Source: Gentiana macrophylla (Eukaryota; Streptophyta; Magnoliopsida; Gentianales; Gentianaceae). From it: a stretch of DNA of 64,000 nucleotides. A model generated the notes under the pieces. It worked only from the letters and a program-made list of their open reading frames with translations. It did not search any database and was not told where the DNA came from. The translations under genes and the position numbers were made by a program. Location of the stretch: contig JAOBSW010001056.1 in NCBI GenBank assembly GCA_026214975.1, forward strand, positions 229,877 through 293,876. Direction: 5' to 3'. Below are positions 44,650 to 55,071 of this stretch, one piece after another. Every line of letters begins with the position of its first letter. The first letter of the stretch is position 1.

Positions 44650-45711
44650 ATGCAAACCAGGAGTAAGAAGGGACCTCTTATCTTTAATCCCGAGCCTGAG
44701 CGATCTATTCTCAGGAGAAAGCTCTTCCCTAATCCAGACATTATGGCTAACGAAGTTCAAAATCCAGATCCTCAAGCCCAAATGAATCTGATCCTTCAAC
44801 AGATGCAAGCAATACAACAACAACAGAATCAACAAGTTGGCATAAATAATCAGTTTCAACAATTCCGTCAAAACCAGCTAAACCAGTTAAATCAAGACCC
44901 CTATGCTCCCTATCTTGACCAAGACTTTCTGGAAGGGCATAGACCTATTCGCCCTCCAGACATGGGGCAAGCGAACTTCGATCTGAAAAATGGAGTGGTA
45001 GAACTGGTCCAGAATTGTTCTTTTCATGGCACTGCTGACGAAGATCCTCATGACTTCTTGTCCACCTTCGTTCAAATCTGCGAAGCAGGCCATTATCCTG
45101 GTGTTGATTCTGAGATTGTTAAGTTAAAACTCTTCCCGTTTGCTCTAAAGGGTGAAGCAAACCGTTGGTTCAAATCTTTAGCCCATCATTCTCTCCGTAC
45201 CTGGAATGATGTCAAAAGAGCCTTTGCTCTGAAGTTTGTCTCACCTGGGACAATCATGGACATGAAAAGGGAGATAGCCACATTTGAACAACTTGATGGT
45301 GAGAGTGTGGGGAAAGCTTGGGAGAGATTAAATCTGTTGATGAGGAAGTGCCCCAACCATGGATATAGTAGACATGAGCTACTAGAGTTATTCTATAGAG
45401 GTGTCTCTCAACCAAATAGAGACTTCCTAGATTCAACTGCTCATGGATCATTCCTAGGGGGAGGTGATGACTCTGCTTACAGGGTAGCTGAAACTATAGC
45501 CAAGAATAACATGTGGTCAAGTCCTAGGAGGACCAATGTTAGTGGGAATAAGAAGGAATCTGCTGCGAGCAGCACCGAGACTAAGGTGTTAGTTGCTCAA
45601 ATGGAAGTAATTAGCAAGCGACTAGCCGATTTACAAATGCAAAGCAACAACAAGGCGCCGGATGTGAATTACCGGGAATGCAAAGTGGAAATGAGATGGT
45701 CGAGGAAGTAA
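44650..45711 (+). CDS. Gypsy-2 gag (retrotransposon gag domain)
   Basis: A 353-residue frame from ATG 44650 (MQTRSKKGPLIFNPEPERS). A Gln-rich segment (residues about 48-80) precedes the gag core: NCSFHGTADEDPHDFLSTFV, FPFALKGEANRWFKSLAHHS, TWNDVKRAFALKFVSPGT and NLLMRKCPNHGYSRHELLEL. This is the Athila-type Retrotrans_gag pattern. A second Met at 44743 (MANEVQNPD) could be the start. The frame ends early, before the usual zinc-poor C-terminal part, probably by a frameshift near 45,690. Its product would form the virus-like particle. Confidence 0.88.
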   Translation: MQTRSKKGPLIFNPEPERSILRRKLFPNPDIMANEVQNPDPQAQMNLILQQMQAIQQQQNQQVGINNQFQQFRQNQLNQLNQDPYAPYLDQDFLEGHRPIRPPDMGQANFDLKNGVVELVQNCSFHGTADEDPHDFLSTFVQICEAGHYPGVDSEIVKLKLFPFALKGEANRWFKSLAHHSLRTWNDVKRAFALKFVSPGTIMDMKREIATFEQLDGESVGKAWERLNLLMRKCPNHGYSRHELLELFYRGVSQPNRDFLDSTAHGSFLGGGDDSAYRVAETIAKNNMWSSPRRTNVSGNKKESAASSTETKVLVAQMEVISKRLADLQMQSNNKAPDVNYRECKVEMRWSRK

Positions 45712-46489
45712 ATTTAATGGAGAATCATAACCAACCCTTGAAACTTCAATCGAATCGAATTATTCCGATTTCAACGTCCCAATCTTAATCAAGCCAATGC
45801 ACCACTTGGCCCATCAAATTCCAAACCTTCCTTCAGCTCAAGTTATCAAAGACCACCTCCCGGGGTGGTTAATCAATCCCACAATCCTAACTCTCAGAGA
45901 CCTCAAGGTGGTTGGAATCAAAAGCAACCTCATAACCAAACCACCTCTTGTGTCCCTCAACATAAGTTCGATGAGCTAGTAGACATGGTGAAGACCCGGC
46001 TACTAGTGTCAAGACAATAGAGAGACAAAGTTGGTCGGATGGCGGACCGCCAAGCAAGCAGACCCACGGTAAACTTCCAAGTTGTACGAAAGAAATCTAA
46101 AGCAGATATCAATGTTTGCACCGCCATCACACCTCAATGGGATTATGGGACCGAAGAGTCTGAATGAGGTTACTTTAAGGAGTGGTAGCGTGTAGGACCC
46201 GGAAAGATGTCGGAAGCGAGTAGCCCCTCCCGACGCCATAAGTTCAGGATGGGGCAATCGAAGTCAAATACCGAAGAAGGCAACGGCGAGGAGGAGCTTA
46301 ATGATGATTCTTCGGGTGATGAAAATGATTACGATAGAGAAATGAGGAAAGGTCGTGGTGTTTGTATCACGACAAAGAAGAGGGAGGGAAGTTTGTCGGA
46401 TGGAAGGATAGGGAAGATGAAGCCATAAAAATCAAGCCATGAACAATGATAAAGCCCTTCCTTATCCACCAAAGAAAAAGAGAATACCT

Positions 46490-47190
46490 CAGTCATGACA
46501 GACAATATGGACGGTGTGAGGAGGATGCTTAGAGATACCAAAGTGAGTATACCCCTAGTGAGGTATTGGTGAAATGCCCAAGTGCTCTAAGTATCTTAAG
46601 GAAGTTTGTGGAAGCAAGAAGAAGCTTCAAGGGATGGCGAGAAGAAGTTTTAAGAGAAGATTGCTCTATGGTTTCACAAAAGTTGCTACTAAGCGAGGTG
46701 ACCCGGAGACCTTCGATCTCTTGTGAGATTGAAGGCCACATGTTCAAAGCGTCTTATGCGACGTAGGGGCCTCCATAAATGTGATGCCATTGAACGTCTG
46801 CAAAAGCTTGGTTTAGATAAAAGAATGCGGGAACGCCCCTATTTCTCTTCGGGATGGTAGACCGATCAAGCCGCTCGGCTGACCGGTTGTGTGGCCAATG
46901 TCCTTCTCCATGTTGGAGGCTTGGTTTTCCTTACCGATCGGGTTATCTTAGACTATCCACCGACAAAGAGATGCCCCAATTCTCGGCCGGACCTTTTGGA
47001 TACCTCTGCCGCCTCATCGATTTACTGTAAGGGTCGATTACGCTTAGAGTCGATGATACATCTCATTACCTTCACACGAGGAAAAGTCCTGGGGAGACCT
47101 CGATGGAAGAAATCTCGTTCGTTGAAGCAATTTATGAGGACGATGAAGATGCCAATTCTCGAAGAAGCGTTAGAGCTTGAGAGATAGGTG
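46490..47190 (+). pseudogene. Gypsy-2 aspartic protease region
   Basis: Broken frames give EVLVKCPSALS.LRKFVEAR, REDCSMVSQKLLL, CEIEGHMFKAS, then CDVGASINVMPLNVCKSL, the D-x-GASIN active-site block of Athila proteases (usually DLGAS), and ILGRPF-like remnants near 46,980. Many shifts interrupt it. The stretch 45,712-46,490 links gag to protease and is too damaged to assign. Confidence 0.7.
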
Positions 47191-47199
47191 TTTTGAAGC

Positions 47200-49150
47200 T
47201 ATAAACATTAAAGATCAAGCTGACTGTGGATCATCTTCACAACCTGCTCATGCTGAGCCTATAGATGAACAAGAAACATGGAGATACCCAGCAATGAACG
47301 ATGATTTCAAAGAGCTGCGTCAGGAAGATTTTAACCCTATAAGAGGAAGCCTGATGGGTAGTTGGGATGAAGTGGATTTACGAGAGAGACTACTCATTGG
47401 GAGATTGATGATTGGGAACAGCTAGCGAGAGGAGCTAGAAGAAGAAGATTTGAGAAGGATGATCAAGCATGAGAAGGAGAAAGCGGAGTGCGGCATGAAG
47501 GATCCACATGGATGATGTGATCCAAGATGCCTTTCGGGTTGTACCTCGGGAAGATGAGGTATTCTTGACCAACCACTTCAAGCCCATAAGGAAAAAGTGT
47601 CCCCTTAAAATCCGGAGATTGAGCAACCACCTCTTGACTTGGAGCTTAAACCGCTCCGCAACACCTTAAGTACATTTTTCTTAAGGATGGTGATAAGTTA
47701 CCCTTGATCATCTCTTCAAAACTTGAGCCCGAGCAAGAAGCACTGCTGATAAAAGTGCTTGAAAAGAACATCCTCGCGTTCGGATGGCAAGTGGGTGATA
47801 TCCGAGAATCGGCCCGATGTGTGCATGCATAAAATCCGAACGGAGGAAGGAGCTAAGAAAGTCGAGACAACCTCAAGAAGGTGAATCCGCACATGCAGGA
47901 GGTTGTCAAGAAAGAAGTTTTAAAGTGGTTAGACATGGGAATTATCTATGCAATCGCCGACAGTGAGTGGGTTAGCCCCACCCAAGTTGTGCCATAGAAG
48001 GAGGTATCACCGTTGAAAAGAATGAAAAGGGGAAGAGATAGCTTTACGCCTTGTGGTAGCTCTGAGTGCGATCGATTATCGCAGATTGAATGAAGTCACC
48101 GCCAAAGACCATTTTCCTTACCCTTCATTGACCGACTTATTGAAAGGACCGAGTGGTCATAAGTATTATTGTTTCCTCGATGGATATTCTCGGTTACTTC
48201 CGGATAGCCATCGACCCTAATGACCGAGAGAAGACTACGTTTACGTGTCCATCGAGCACTTTTGCTTTTCGCGAGAATGCCTTTCGGGTTATGCAATGCA
48301 CCAAAGCAACATTTCAACGGTGCATGTTGGCCATTTTCGATGGACTTGTGGAGAAATGTATGGAAGTCTTCATGGATGACTTCTCGATCTATGGCGATAG
48401 CTTTGATTAGATCTTGGAAAATCTAGATATGGTACTTCAATTTGTGTTGAAAAGAATTTAGTGCTTAAGCGGGAGAAATGCCATTTTCTAGTAGATGAAG
48501 GGATTGTTCGGGACACAAGGTGTCCGAAGTGGTATTCAAGTTGATAAGGCTAAGGTAGAAGCCATTGAAAAATGTCGTACTCCAAAAACCGCCAAAGAGG
48601 TACGCGGTTTTCTTGGTCATGTTGGAAAGCCTACAAAGCGATTTATTAAGGACTTTTCCACAATAGCCAAGCCCTTATCTAACCTTCTTAAAGATGATGT
48701 TATGTTCTTGTTTGATGAGAAATGCAAAGAAGCTTTCAATTGCTCGAAGGAAAAGCTCATAAGTGCCCCTATCTTAATCACACATTTGGACTAAGCCTTT
48801 TGAATTATTATGTGATGCCTCTAACTACGCTTGATCGGCGCAGCTTTTAGGTCGGAGAATTGACAAAAAGTTCAGGCCCATTTACTATGCGAGCCGCACT
48901 TGAACCCGGCTCAATGCATTACACCACGACCGAGAAGGAATTCTTAGCCGTCGTTTTGCTATTGACAAGTTTAGAAGTTATCTTCTAAGGTCTCAAGTTA
49001 TAGTTTGGACCGACCATGCAGCCCTACGCTACCTTATGGACAAAGCAGATGCAAAACCAAGGTTACTCAGATGGATTCTAATTTTGCAAGAGTTAGACCT
49101 TGAGATCAAAGATAAGAAGGGTAGTGATAATGTTGTGGCTGATCATCTGT
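47200..49150 (+). pseudogene. Gypsy-2 reverse transcriptase and RNase H
   Basis: After an acidic linker (47,200-47,650), pieces in several frames show HMQEVVKKEVLKWLDMGIIY, DSEWVSPTQVVP, CIDYRRLNEVTAKDHFPLP, YCFLDGYSGY, DREKTTFTCPSSTFAF and FMDDFSIYGDSF (48,366-48,404, the YxDD-type active site as FMDD). VRGFLGHVG, TIAKPLSNLLKDD and the RNase H pieces TEKEFLAVV and [10 protein letters not shown] follow to about 49,050. At each break the coding sense continues in another frame, and many breaks coincide with CAG/CTG contexts. Confidence 0.85.
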
Positions 49151-50290
49151 CTCGCCTAGTAAATGAGGGTGGCGTAAATCACAAGGAAATAGGCATCGAT
49201 TTCCCTATTGAGCAATTGATGAAGCTTGATACTGTTAGGCCGTGGTACGCTGATTACGCCAACTATTTAGCAAGTGGGCATTTAGAGGACATGACGTATC
49301 AACAGAGGAAGAAGTTCTTTTCTGATCTAAAATATCTCGTATGGGAGGATCCTCATCTGTTCAAGGTCTGTAAAGACGGGTTGCTTAGAAGGTGTGTTCC
49401 GGAACATGAGCAATGGGATATTCTGGAGCAATGTCATAGTGGTCCCACAGGAGGGCACTACGGAACACCCAAGACAGTTGCAAAAATCCTCCAAGCAGAA
49501 TTCTACTGGCCGACTCTTTTTAAGGACGTAGAAGCCTTTTGTAAAGGTTGCGATAGGTGCCAGAGAATTGGGAGGCAAAGTAATAGGATGGAAATGCCAC
49601 TTAGATCCATTCTGGAATGCGAAGTCTTCGACATGTGGGGAATTGATTTCATGGGACCCTTTCCATCGCCGTGTGAAATAAATACATTCTAAATGCTGTG
49701 TAGACTACGTCTCCAAGTGGGTGGAGGCACTAGCCAACCAAACTAATGATCACAAAGTTGTGAAGAAATTCTTGCAAAAGAATATCTTCACCAGATTCGG
49801 CTGTCCTAGAGCCCTCATTAGTGACGAAGGTACTCATTTTTGCAACGCGCCGCTTGATAAAGTTTTGAGAAATATGGTGTTAGACACAAAATCGGTACAC
49901 CATATCATCCCCAAACAAGTGGACAAGTCGAGATAAGCAACCAAAGCCTTAAAAGAATTTTAGAAAAGACTGTGAATTCCAATAGATCCAACTGGAGTCT
50001 GAAGTTTGATGACGCACTTTGGGCTTATCGCACTGCGTTTAAGACCCCGATGGGCACGTCACCCTTCCAAATGGTCTATGGCAAAGCTTGCCATTTACCA
50101 GTCGAGCTTGAACACAGAGCCTACTAGGCTATTAAATTCTTGAATTTTGATAGCCAACTCTGTGGGGAAAAGAGGTTATTACAATTAAATGAGCTCGGCT
50201 GAATTTAGACTCGTGAGCATATGAGAATTCGAGAATCGATAGAGAAAGAACGAAGGCGCTCCACGATGCTAAGATTAAAGATCGAGAATT
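49036..50290 (+). pseudogene. Gypsy-2 RNase H end and integrase
   Basis: The 49036-49692 frame begins with the end of RNase H ([20 protein letters not shown]), a typical gypsy junction, then enters integrase. The zinc domain has H...H and C..C in [20 protein letters not shown] and [11 protein letters not shown]. The core has [13 protein letters not shown] (first Asp); after a break, DYVSKWVEALANQTNDHKVV and GCPRALISDEGTHFCN (second Asp). GQVE..NR-like and [20 protein letters not shown] pieces follow near 49,920-50,080. Stops near 49,690 and 49,936 inactivate it. Confidence 0.85.
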
Positions 50291-50294
50291 CAAA

Positions 50295-50819
50295 GTGGGT
50301 GATATGGCTTTACTTTATAATACCCGGCTCCATTTGTTTGCCGGTAAGCTAAAATCTAGATGGTCTGGCCCCTTTGAAGTTATCGATGTCAATCCAAGTG
50401 GAGCGATCACGTTGAACGGGTATGGTAATCAACCTTTTAAGGTCAATGGTCAAAGACTCAAGAAGTATTTTGGGCAACCCAAGGAAAAGCCTGAAGTACT
50501 ATACTTTCAAAAGAGAAATGAAACGGTTGAGTCGTTTATTTGTGAAGAGATTCCATCCGACTTCTTTGGTTCGGATGATGACATTTCTACATCTACCCGT
50601 GAGGACCCTTCTTCCAAGACTTCTGACCATGTCAGTGTACCTACGCTTAAATTGCGCAAGCACAAGACGAGGCAGAGAGTCAGTGCTATCTGGAGAGTTA
50701 AGTTCAAACACTTAGTAGAGCACTTGACTTGTTGCTGTTGCGGCCACACCCCTGTCCTTCATTCTGATTCCGATGAAGAAGTGGCTAGCAATAAACCGAA
50801 GTGGCCCGATCCGGGTTGA
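50295..50819 (+). CDS. Gypsy-2 integrase C-terminal domain with Cys-rich extension
   Basis: A 174-residue open frame. GDMALLYNTRLHLFAGKLKS, WSGPFEVIDVNPSGAITL and GQRLKKYF form the GPY/F-type integrase C-terminal module. After it come an acidic and Ser-rich region, a basic patch KLRKHKTRQR and a cysteine cluster HLTCCCCGH, ending KPKWPDPG*. The extension beyond GPY/F is long and its function is unknown to me. The ATG shown is internal; in an intact element this would be fused to integrase. Confidence 0.75.
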   Translation: MGDMALLYNTRLHLFAGKLKSRWSGPFEVIDVNPSGAITLNGYGNQPFKVNGQRLKKYFGQPKEKPEVLYFQKRNETVESFICEEIPSDFFGSDDDISTSTREDPSSKTSDHVSVPTLKLRKHKTRQRVSAIWRVKFKHLVEHLTCCCCGHTPVLHSDSDEEVASNKPKWPDPG

Positions 50820-52219
50820 CTTTGAAATCTGTGTCAAGCTAATGACATTAAAGAAGCGCTACTAGGAGGCAGCCTAGTCTTTTAAGTATTTCTTTTTAGT
50901 TAAGTTTTTAGGTTATTAGGAATAAAACCTTGGTGAGTTGTGTGTTGGTTATCCTTGTCCTATTTGTGGTTGTTTTATGTGCCTACATGTTTACTCATAT
51001 ACCCCGTATACCCCGAGATTATCTGTTATGTCGAGTGTTGCAGATACGTTGAGCAGGTTTGCAAGTTCTTACTTTCAATGTTGTCTGTTCCTGATACGAG
51101 TGCAGCGGTTTATTCATGCTCCGGCCTGACCAATGCTACCTACAGCCCGACAACCACTTTGAAACCAGCTAAGTATTCTTTTCTTTTATTTGCACATTCT
51201 GAGGACATAATGTGATTTAAGTGTTGGGGGGTGTCTAAATTGGGAATGTTATCATGCTATATCTTCTGAAATTGAGTAAATGTGATTTTCTCGAAAATTT
51301 TAAAATTTTTCAAAGTAAACTTGGATAATTGTAAATCTTGAGCATATAATTGAAACAAATGGCTTGCTAGTTGTAGTTTCCTGACAATGATTTTATGTGA
51401 CTTTGACAGATAATTATAGCATGTTTTTACTGATTTGAGATAGTATTCATTTCACACTCACGAAAGCCTTTGATATTGAAGCAAAAATTTTGAACTGTAT
51501 CCTTTCACTATTTTAGTGATTTATCTTAGAGAGATTTGTTCTTAATATTAACAGTGAAGTAACACCTAAGTTCAGAACGTGCACTGTGAATATCTGAAGG
51601 TTTGAATGTGATAAGTGAAACTTAACTAATGTTTTTGAAAAAGTTGAGTTAATAATAAATAAATGGGTATGTCGAAAGCTGGTCGATGATTGGAGTGCGG
51701 TATGGCATTATCTCGAAATGTCCTATTCCACTATGATGACCAAAAGCTCACGACAGTCAGGAAAAGCTACCCTATGATTTGAGTAAGGTAGGGTGTTATC
51801 ACGAAACATCCTATGCTACTATGACGGGTAAGAGCTCATTCGATGTAAGCGTCAAAGAAGAAAAAGAAAGTGAAAAAATTAAAGACTTTGTTATCGTTGA
51901 ACTTATACCCAAGATAAACCGAATGATATCTTGTAGGGATTATCCTACCGAAAGTGTGCAGAAAGACTTTGTGTGGAACACATTCACGCCTATACCTAGG
52001 ATAGTCATTAAAATTATTTGAGAGGATATTTGTTTAAGAGGATTGTGGAGATTGAGAAGGGCTTGTCACACGCGCACAGAATCTATCTCTATGTTGGTAT
52101 CACTTGCTATAGTTGTTGTATCTTTTGTTACGTGAGTTAGGGATCTATGTGGATTGTATGAAAGTGAGCTAGTTTTGATTATTTTGTTCGGGATGAACAA
52201 AAGTTTAAGTGTGGGGAGT
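50820..52219 (+). promoter_or_regulatory. Gypsy-2 3' UTR with two hairpin/purine-tract modules
   Basis: Module 1: stem CACATT/AATGTG around TG-AGGA-CA (51193-51214), then TTTAAGTGTTGGGGGG (51216-51231). Module 2: TTTGTTC-GGGAT-GAACAAA (52183-52201), then GTTTAAGTGTGGGGAGT (52203-52219) and the 3' LTR. Between them lies about 950 bp without a recognisable gene; it contains a 62-bp direct repeat (51689-51750 and 51776-51837). The frame 51779-52021 spans the repeat and has no domain. Confidence 0.75.
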
Positions 52220-53764
52220 TGTTAACGGTGAATTTTATGGTTTTATCGCTTTATTCGTAACAATATTCTTCGTATTTTATTACTTTTTATAGAAAAGTAG
52301 GATTTTAATTGAAATATTGAGGGGTTGTGTATGAAAAGGATTAAAATGCAAATTCGAGCTATTTATGTGGTTTATTAGTCATTTTCTATCTATATATATA
52401 TTTCTACAGTTTGCATGTTTTTACCCCCTTGTAGATATACATTTTCGAGCTATAAAGAGGATTAAATGGTGTCAAGGATCGAGTTCATACGAAGGAAAAG
52501 AGATAAATGTGAAGTCGGTTGAAGATAGAGATGAGAAAATCAAGATTTGATTGATGACTGAACTGGCGTCCAAGGCCGTCCAGTGGACGGGCGTTCAAAG
52601 CATCGGACGAGCGTCCAGGAGAGGAAATCACATACAGAGAGTTTGGACGCAGCTTGGACGGACGCCCGGAGCAAAGTCAAGAGCACGGACGGGCGCCCAT
52701 CGGCCTGACGGGCGTCCGCCGCCGACTTAACCTAGCCGCTCGTAATCCTATATATAGCGGCCTATTCGAACCTAAAGAGGATCAAAAAACACGGCCGGCC
52801 GAGACTTAATATCGAGCAAGCGGAACCGCACTACACATATACACGAAGGAGATGAACTCTTCCAACCCAATAATCGTGTTCAACAACATGATTGTTGGCT
52901 AAGCACATCAGCGGTGGGACAACGGATGAAACCGATCAACATCAACACCAACTAGATGATTTTTAGCTACATGTTTAGTGAGTAAAAGTTACAGTTTTTC
53001 ATCAATTGGATATTGTTCTTTATTGTTTATGTTTTATTTGAATCAAAAGAGCGATGAAACTACTTTTATGCTTTGAATTTATATGAGAATATTGTTCAAG
53101 CCTTAGTCTTTCAATTGATGCAATTAGTTGTAATTCGAGAGATCGTTTATAATTAATTGAGTAGAGTTTTGGAGACGATCTCATGATCTTATTTTGCATG
53201 CCGTTTAGTTTTGCTTGAGAAAGAAAACGAAACCCTAGAATTTGTTTAAAGGAATTTAATCGAATTCGTGATAGATCATTACTAAAAATCGTATCTTTAA
53301 CTTGCCATCTAGTTGGGGTTGGGTTGGATGTTTGGTGGATTCCCGTTGACTTGCCGTTTCCTTTTAATTACTTGATAAATCGAATAGTTCGTATCAATTT
53401 GATTGCTACGTTTAGTTATTTTAAAAACCCTAGCTTCTACCTGTTTTTCTGCATATTCTCTGCATTTAGATCGTAATTGGACGCCCGTCCACCCTTGGTG
53501 AACGCCCGTCCACCCTTGGTGAACGCCCGTCCATAGTTGAATTTTCCTGTTTCCTGTTTTAGTTTAGTTTTACTCATCGTTTTTATATTATAGTTAGTAT
53601 AGACCTTAGTTTTAGGTAATAATTTGTGACATAATCGATATCATAACTGCACTTTAATCCGATAAACATTCGACTCCCTTAGGACGACCCGTTGACACCC
53701 TATACTACGAACCTTATACTTGGGGTGTTTCGGTTTATAAATTTAAAACGAGTTTTTACCGAAA
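52220..53764 (+). repeat. Gypsy-2 3' LTR
   Basis: Starts TGTTAACGGTG after the polypurine tract. It aligns with the 5' LTR but carries one extra copy of a 21-bp unit (ACGCCCGTCCACCCTTGGTGA, at about 53481-53522). Its end is ACCGAA, and the final CA expected from the 5' LTR is altered where Copia-4 resumes. Confidence 0.92.
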
Positions 53765-54380
53765 AGACTTTGTGTGCAAGGAAGGCGATGTGTGCAAGTT
53801 AAAGAGGTCCTTGTATAGACTGAAGCAGGCTCCTAAACAATTGTATAAATGGTTTGACAGTTACATGATCCAGTTGGGTTGTGACAGGTGTCTATATGAC
53901 TTTTGTGTGTATCACAGTCAGCTGAGAGATGGATCACATATCTATCTTGTCCCTGTACATGGATGATATGTTGATAGTCTTTAAAAGAAGTCGATATTCA
54001 AAAATCGAAGAACACCATCGATCTTGAGTTTGAAATAAAAGATTTGGATCAGACCAAAAGATTTTGGAATGGAGATCCTGGAGAGATAGGAGTCAAAATA
54101 AGTTGTTCATGTCTCGTGAGTTATATACTGAAGATATTGGCTAGATTTGGCATGTTTCTTTGCAAAACCAATAGATACTCCACGGCATCTAATATTCATT
54201 TGTCTGCATTTATGCTTCACAATCAGCGAGAGGAGAAAGAGTCTATGTCAAAAGTTCCCTATGTTAGTGTAGTTGGTAGTCCGATGTATGCCATGGTGTG
54301 CACTAGGCCCGATCGGCTCGAGCATCGATGTTGTCGATGAGGTTCACGGCTCAACACGGAAAGGAACACCGGAAAAGCTG
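53765..54380 (+). pseudogene. Copia-4 reverse transcriptase, C-terminal part
   Basis: Copia-4 resumes with DFVCKEGDVCKLKRSLYRLK and QAPKQLYKWFDSYM, then a YMDDM active-site equivalent near 53,955 in another frame, and VSVVGSPMYAMVCTRPD near 54,265. The end of palm and thumb is in three different frames. Comparison with intact copia proteins suggests that a few codons are missing at the Gypsy-2 junction. Confidence 0.85.
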
Positions 54381-54905
54381 TGGAAAAGAATGTTCGGTAC
54401 CTTAGGGGTGCGGTGATGTTGGTCTCATTTATGGAGGTGATACTCAAGGTGCGGTCACGAGGGTATTGTGATCTTGATTATACAAGTGATGTGGGACGAG
54501 AAGAAATCAATGACTGGTTATGTTTTCACATTGGGGAATTCAGTTGTCAGTTGGAAAGCAACTTTTTAGGAAACAGTGGCTATATCAACTACTGAGGCAG
54601 AATATATGGCTCTTACTGAAGCAACCAAGGAGGTTGTCTGGTTGAAGGGACTAGTAAGTGATTTGGGGCTACATCAGGATCAAGCAGAGATTTATTGTGA
54701 CAGTTTGAGTGCAATTTGTCTAGCTAAGGATCAGGTTCATCATGAGAGAGCCAAGCATATTGATGTGAGGTATCATTTCAAAGGAATGAGAAGAGGGTTG
54801 TAGTGAAGAAGATCAGCACCAAGGAGAACCCTACAGATATGTTCACTAAACCAATTCAGCAGAGCATGTTTCACTTGTGTCTGGACTTGCTGAATATTCA
54901 AAGCT
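54381..54905 (+). pseudogene. Copia-4 RNase H
   Basis: VRYLRGA, YCDLDYTSD (first acidic residue), AISTTEAEYMALTEATKEVV (catalytic Glu), IYCDSLSAICLAKDQVHHER and AKHIDVRYHF are the copia RNase H blocks. NPTDMFTKPI near 54,828-54,855 is the C-terminal signature. At least two frame changes are present (near 54,580 and 54,800). Confidence 0.87.
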
Positions 54906-55059
54906 TATAATCTGGAAATCTAGAAACTCAACCGAGGGCAATTCAGCTGGGTGGATTCTGTGGAGTAATCCAGTATAGTACATCTGGTATTGACGAATGT
55001 ATCTAGTACAAGTACATTTGTTTATGCAATCTGGTTGACTGTGAATGAGAGTTCAAGTT

Positions 55060-55071
55060 AAGGTGGAGATT
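55060..55071 (+). other. Copia-4 polypurine tract
   Basis: AAGGTGGAGAT precedes the 3' LTR directly. It is the usual copia PPT form. Confidence 0.8.

Larger units (their letters stand above)
42499..53764 (+). mobile_element. Gypsy-2: nearly complete Athila-like Ty3/gypsy element
   Basis: LTRs of about 1.53 kb (42499-44024 and 52220-53764) flank, in order, a tRNA-Asp type PBS, gag, protease, reverse transcriptase, RNase H, integrase, a C-terminal extension and a long 3' UTR with two hairpin/purine-tract modules. It interrupts the reverse transcriptase of Copia-4. I could not find a clean TSD (CTCAG on the left, AGACT on the right), so a small change at the junction is likely. The LTRs look close to each other apart from CAG/CTG-site differences, suggesting that it is the youngest large insertion here. 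Confidence 0.92.

Noticed and set aside
44536..44871. Minus-strand frame opposite the start of Gypsy-2 gag
   Set aside because: Shadow of the gag start and leader; gag on the plus strand has clear domain matches.
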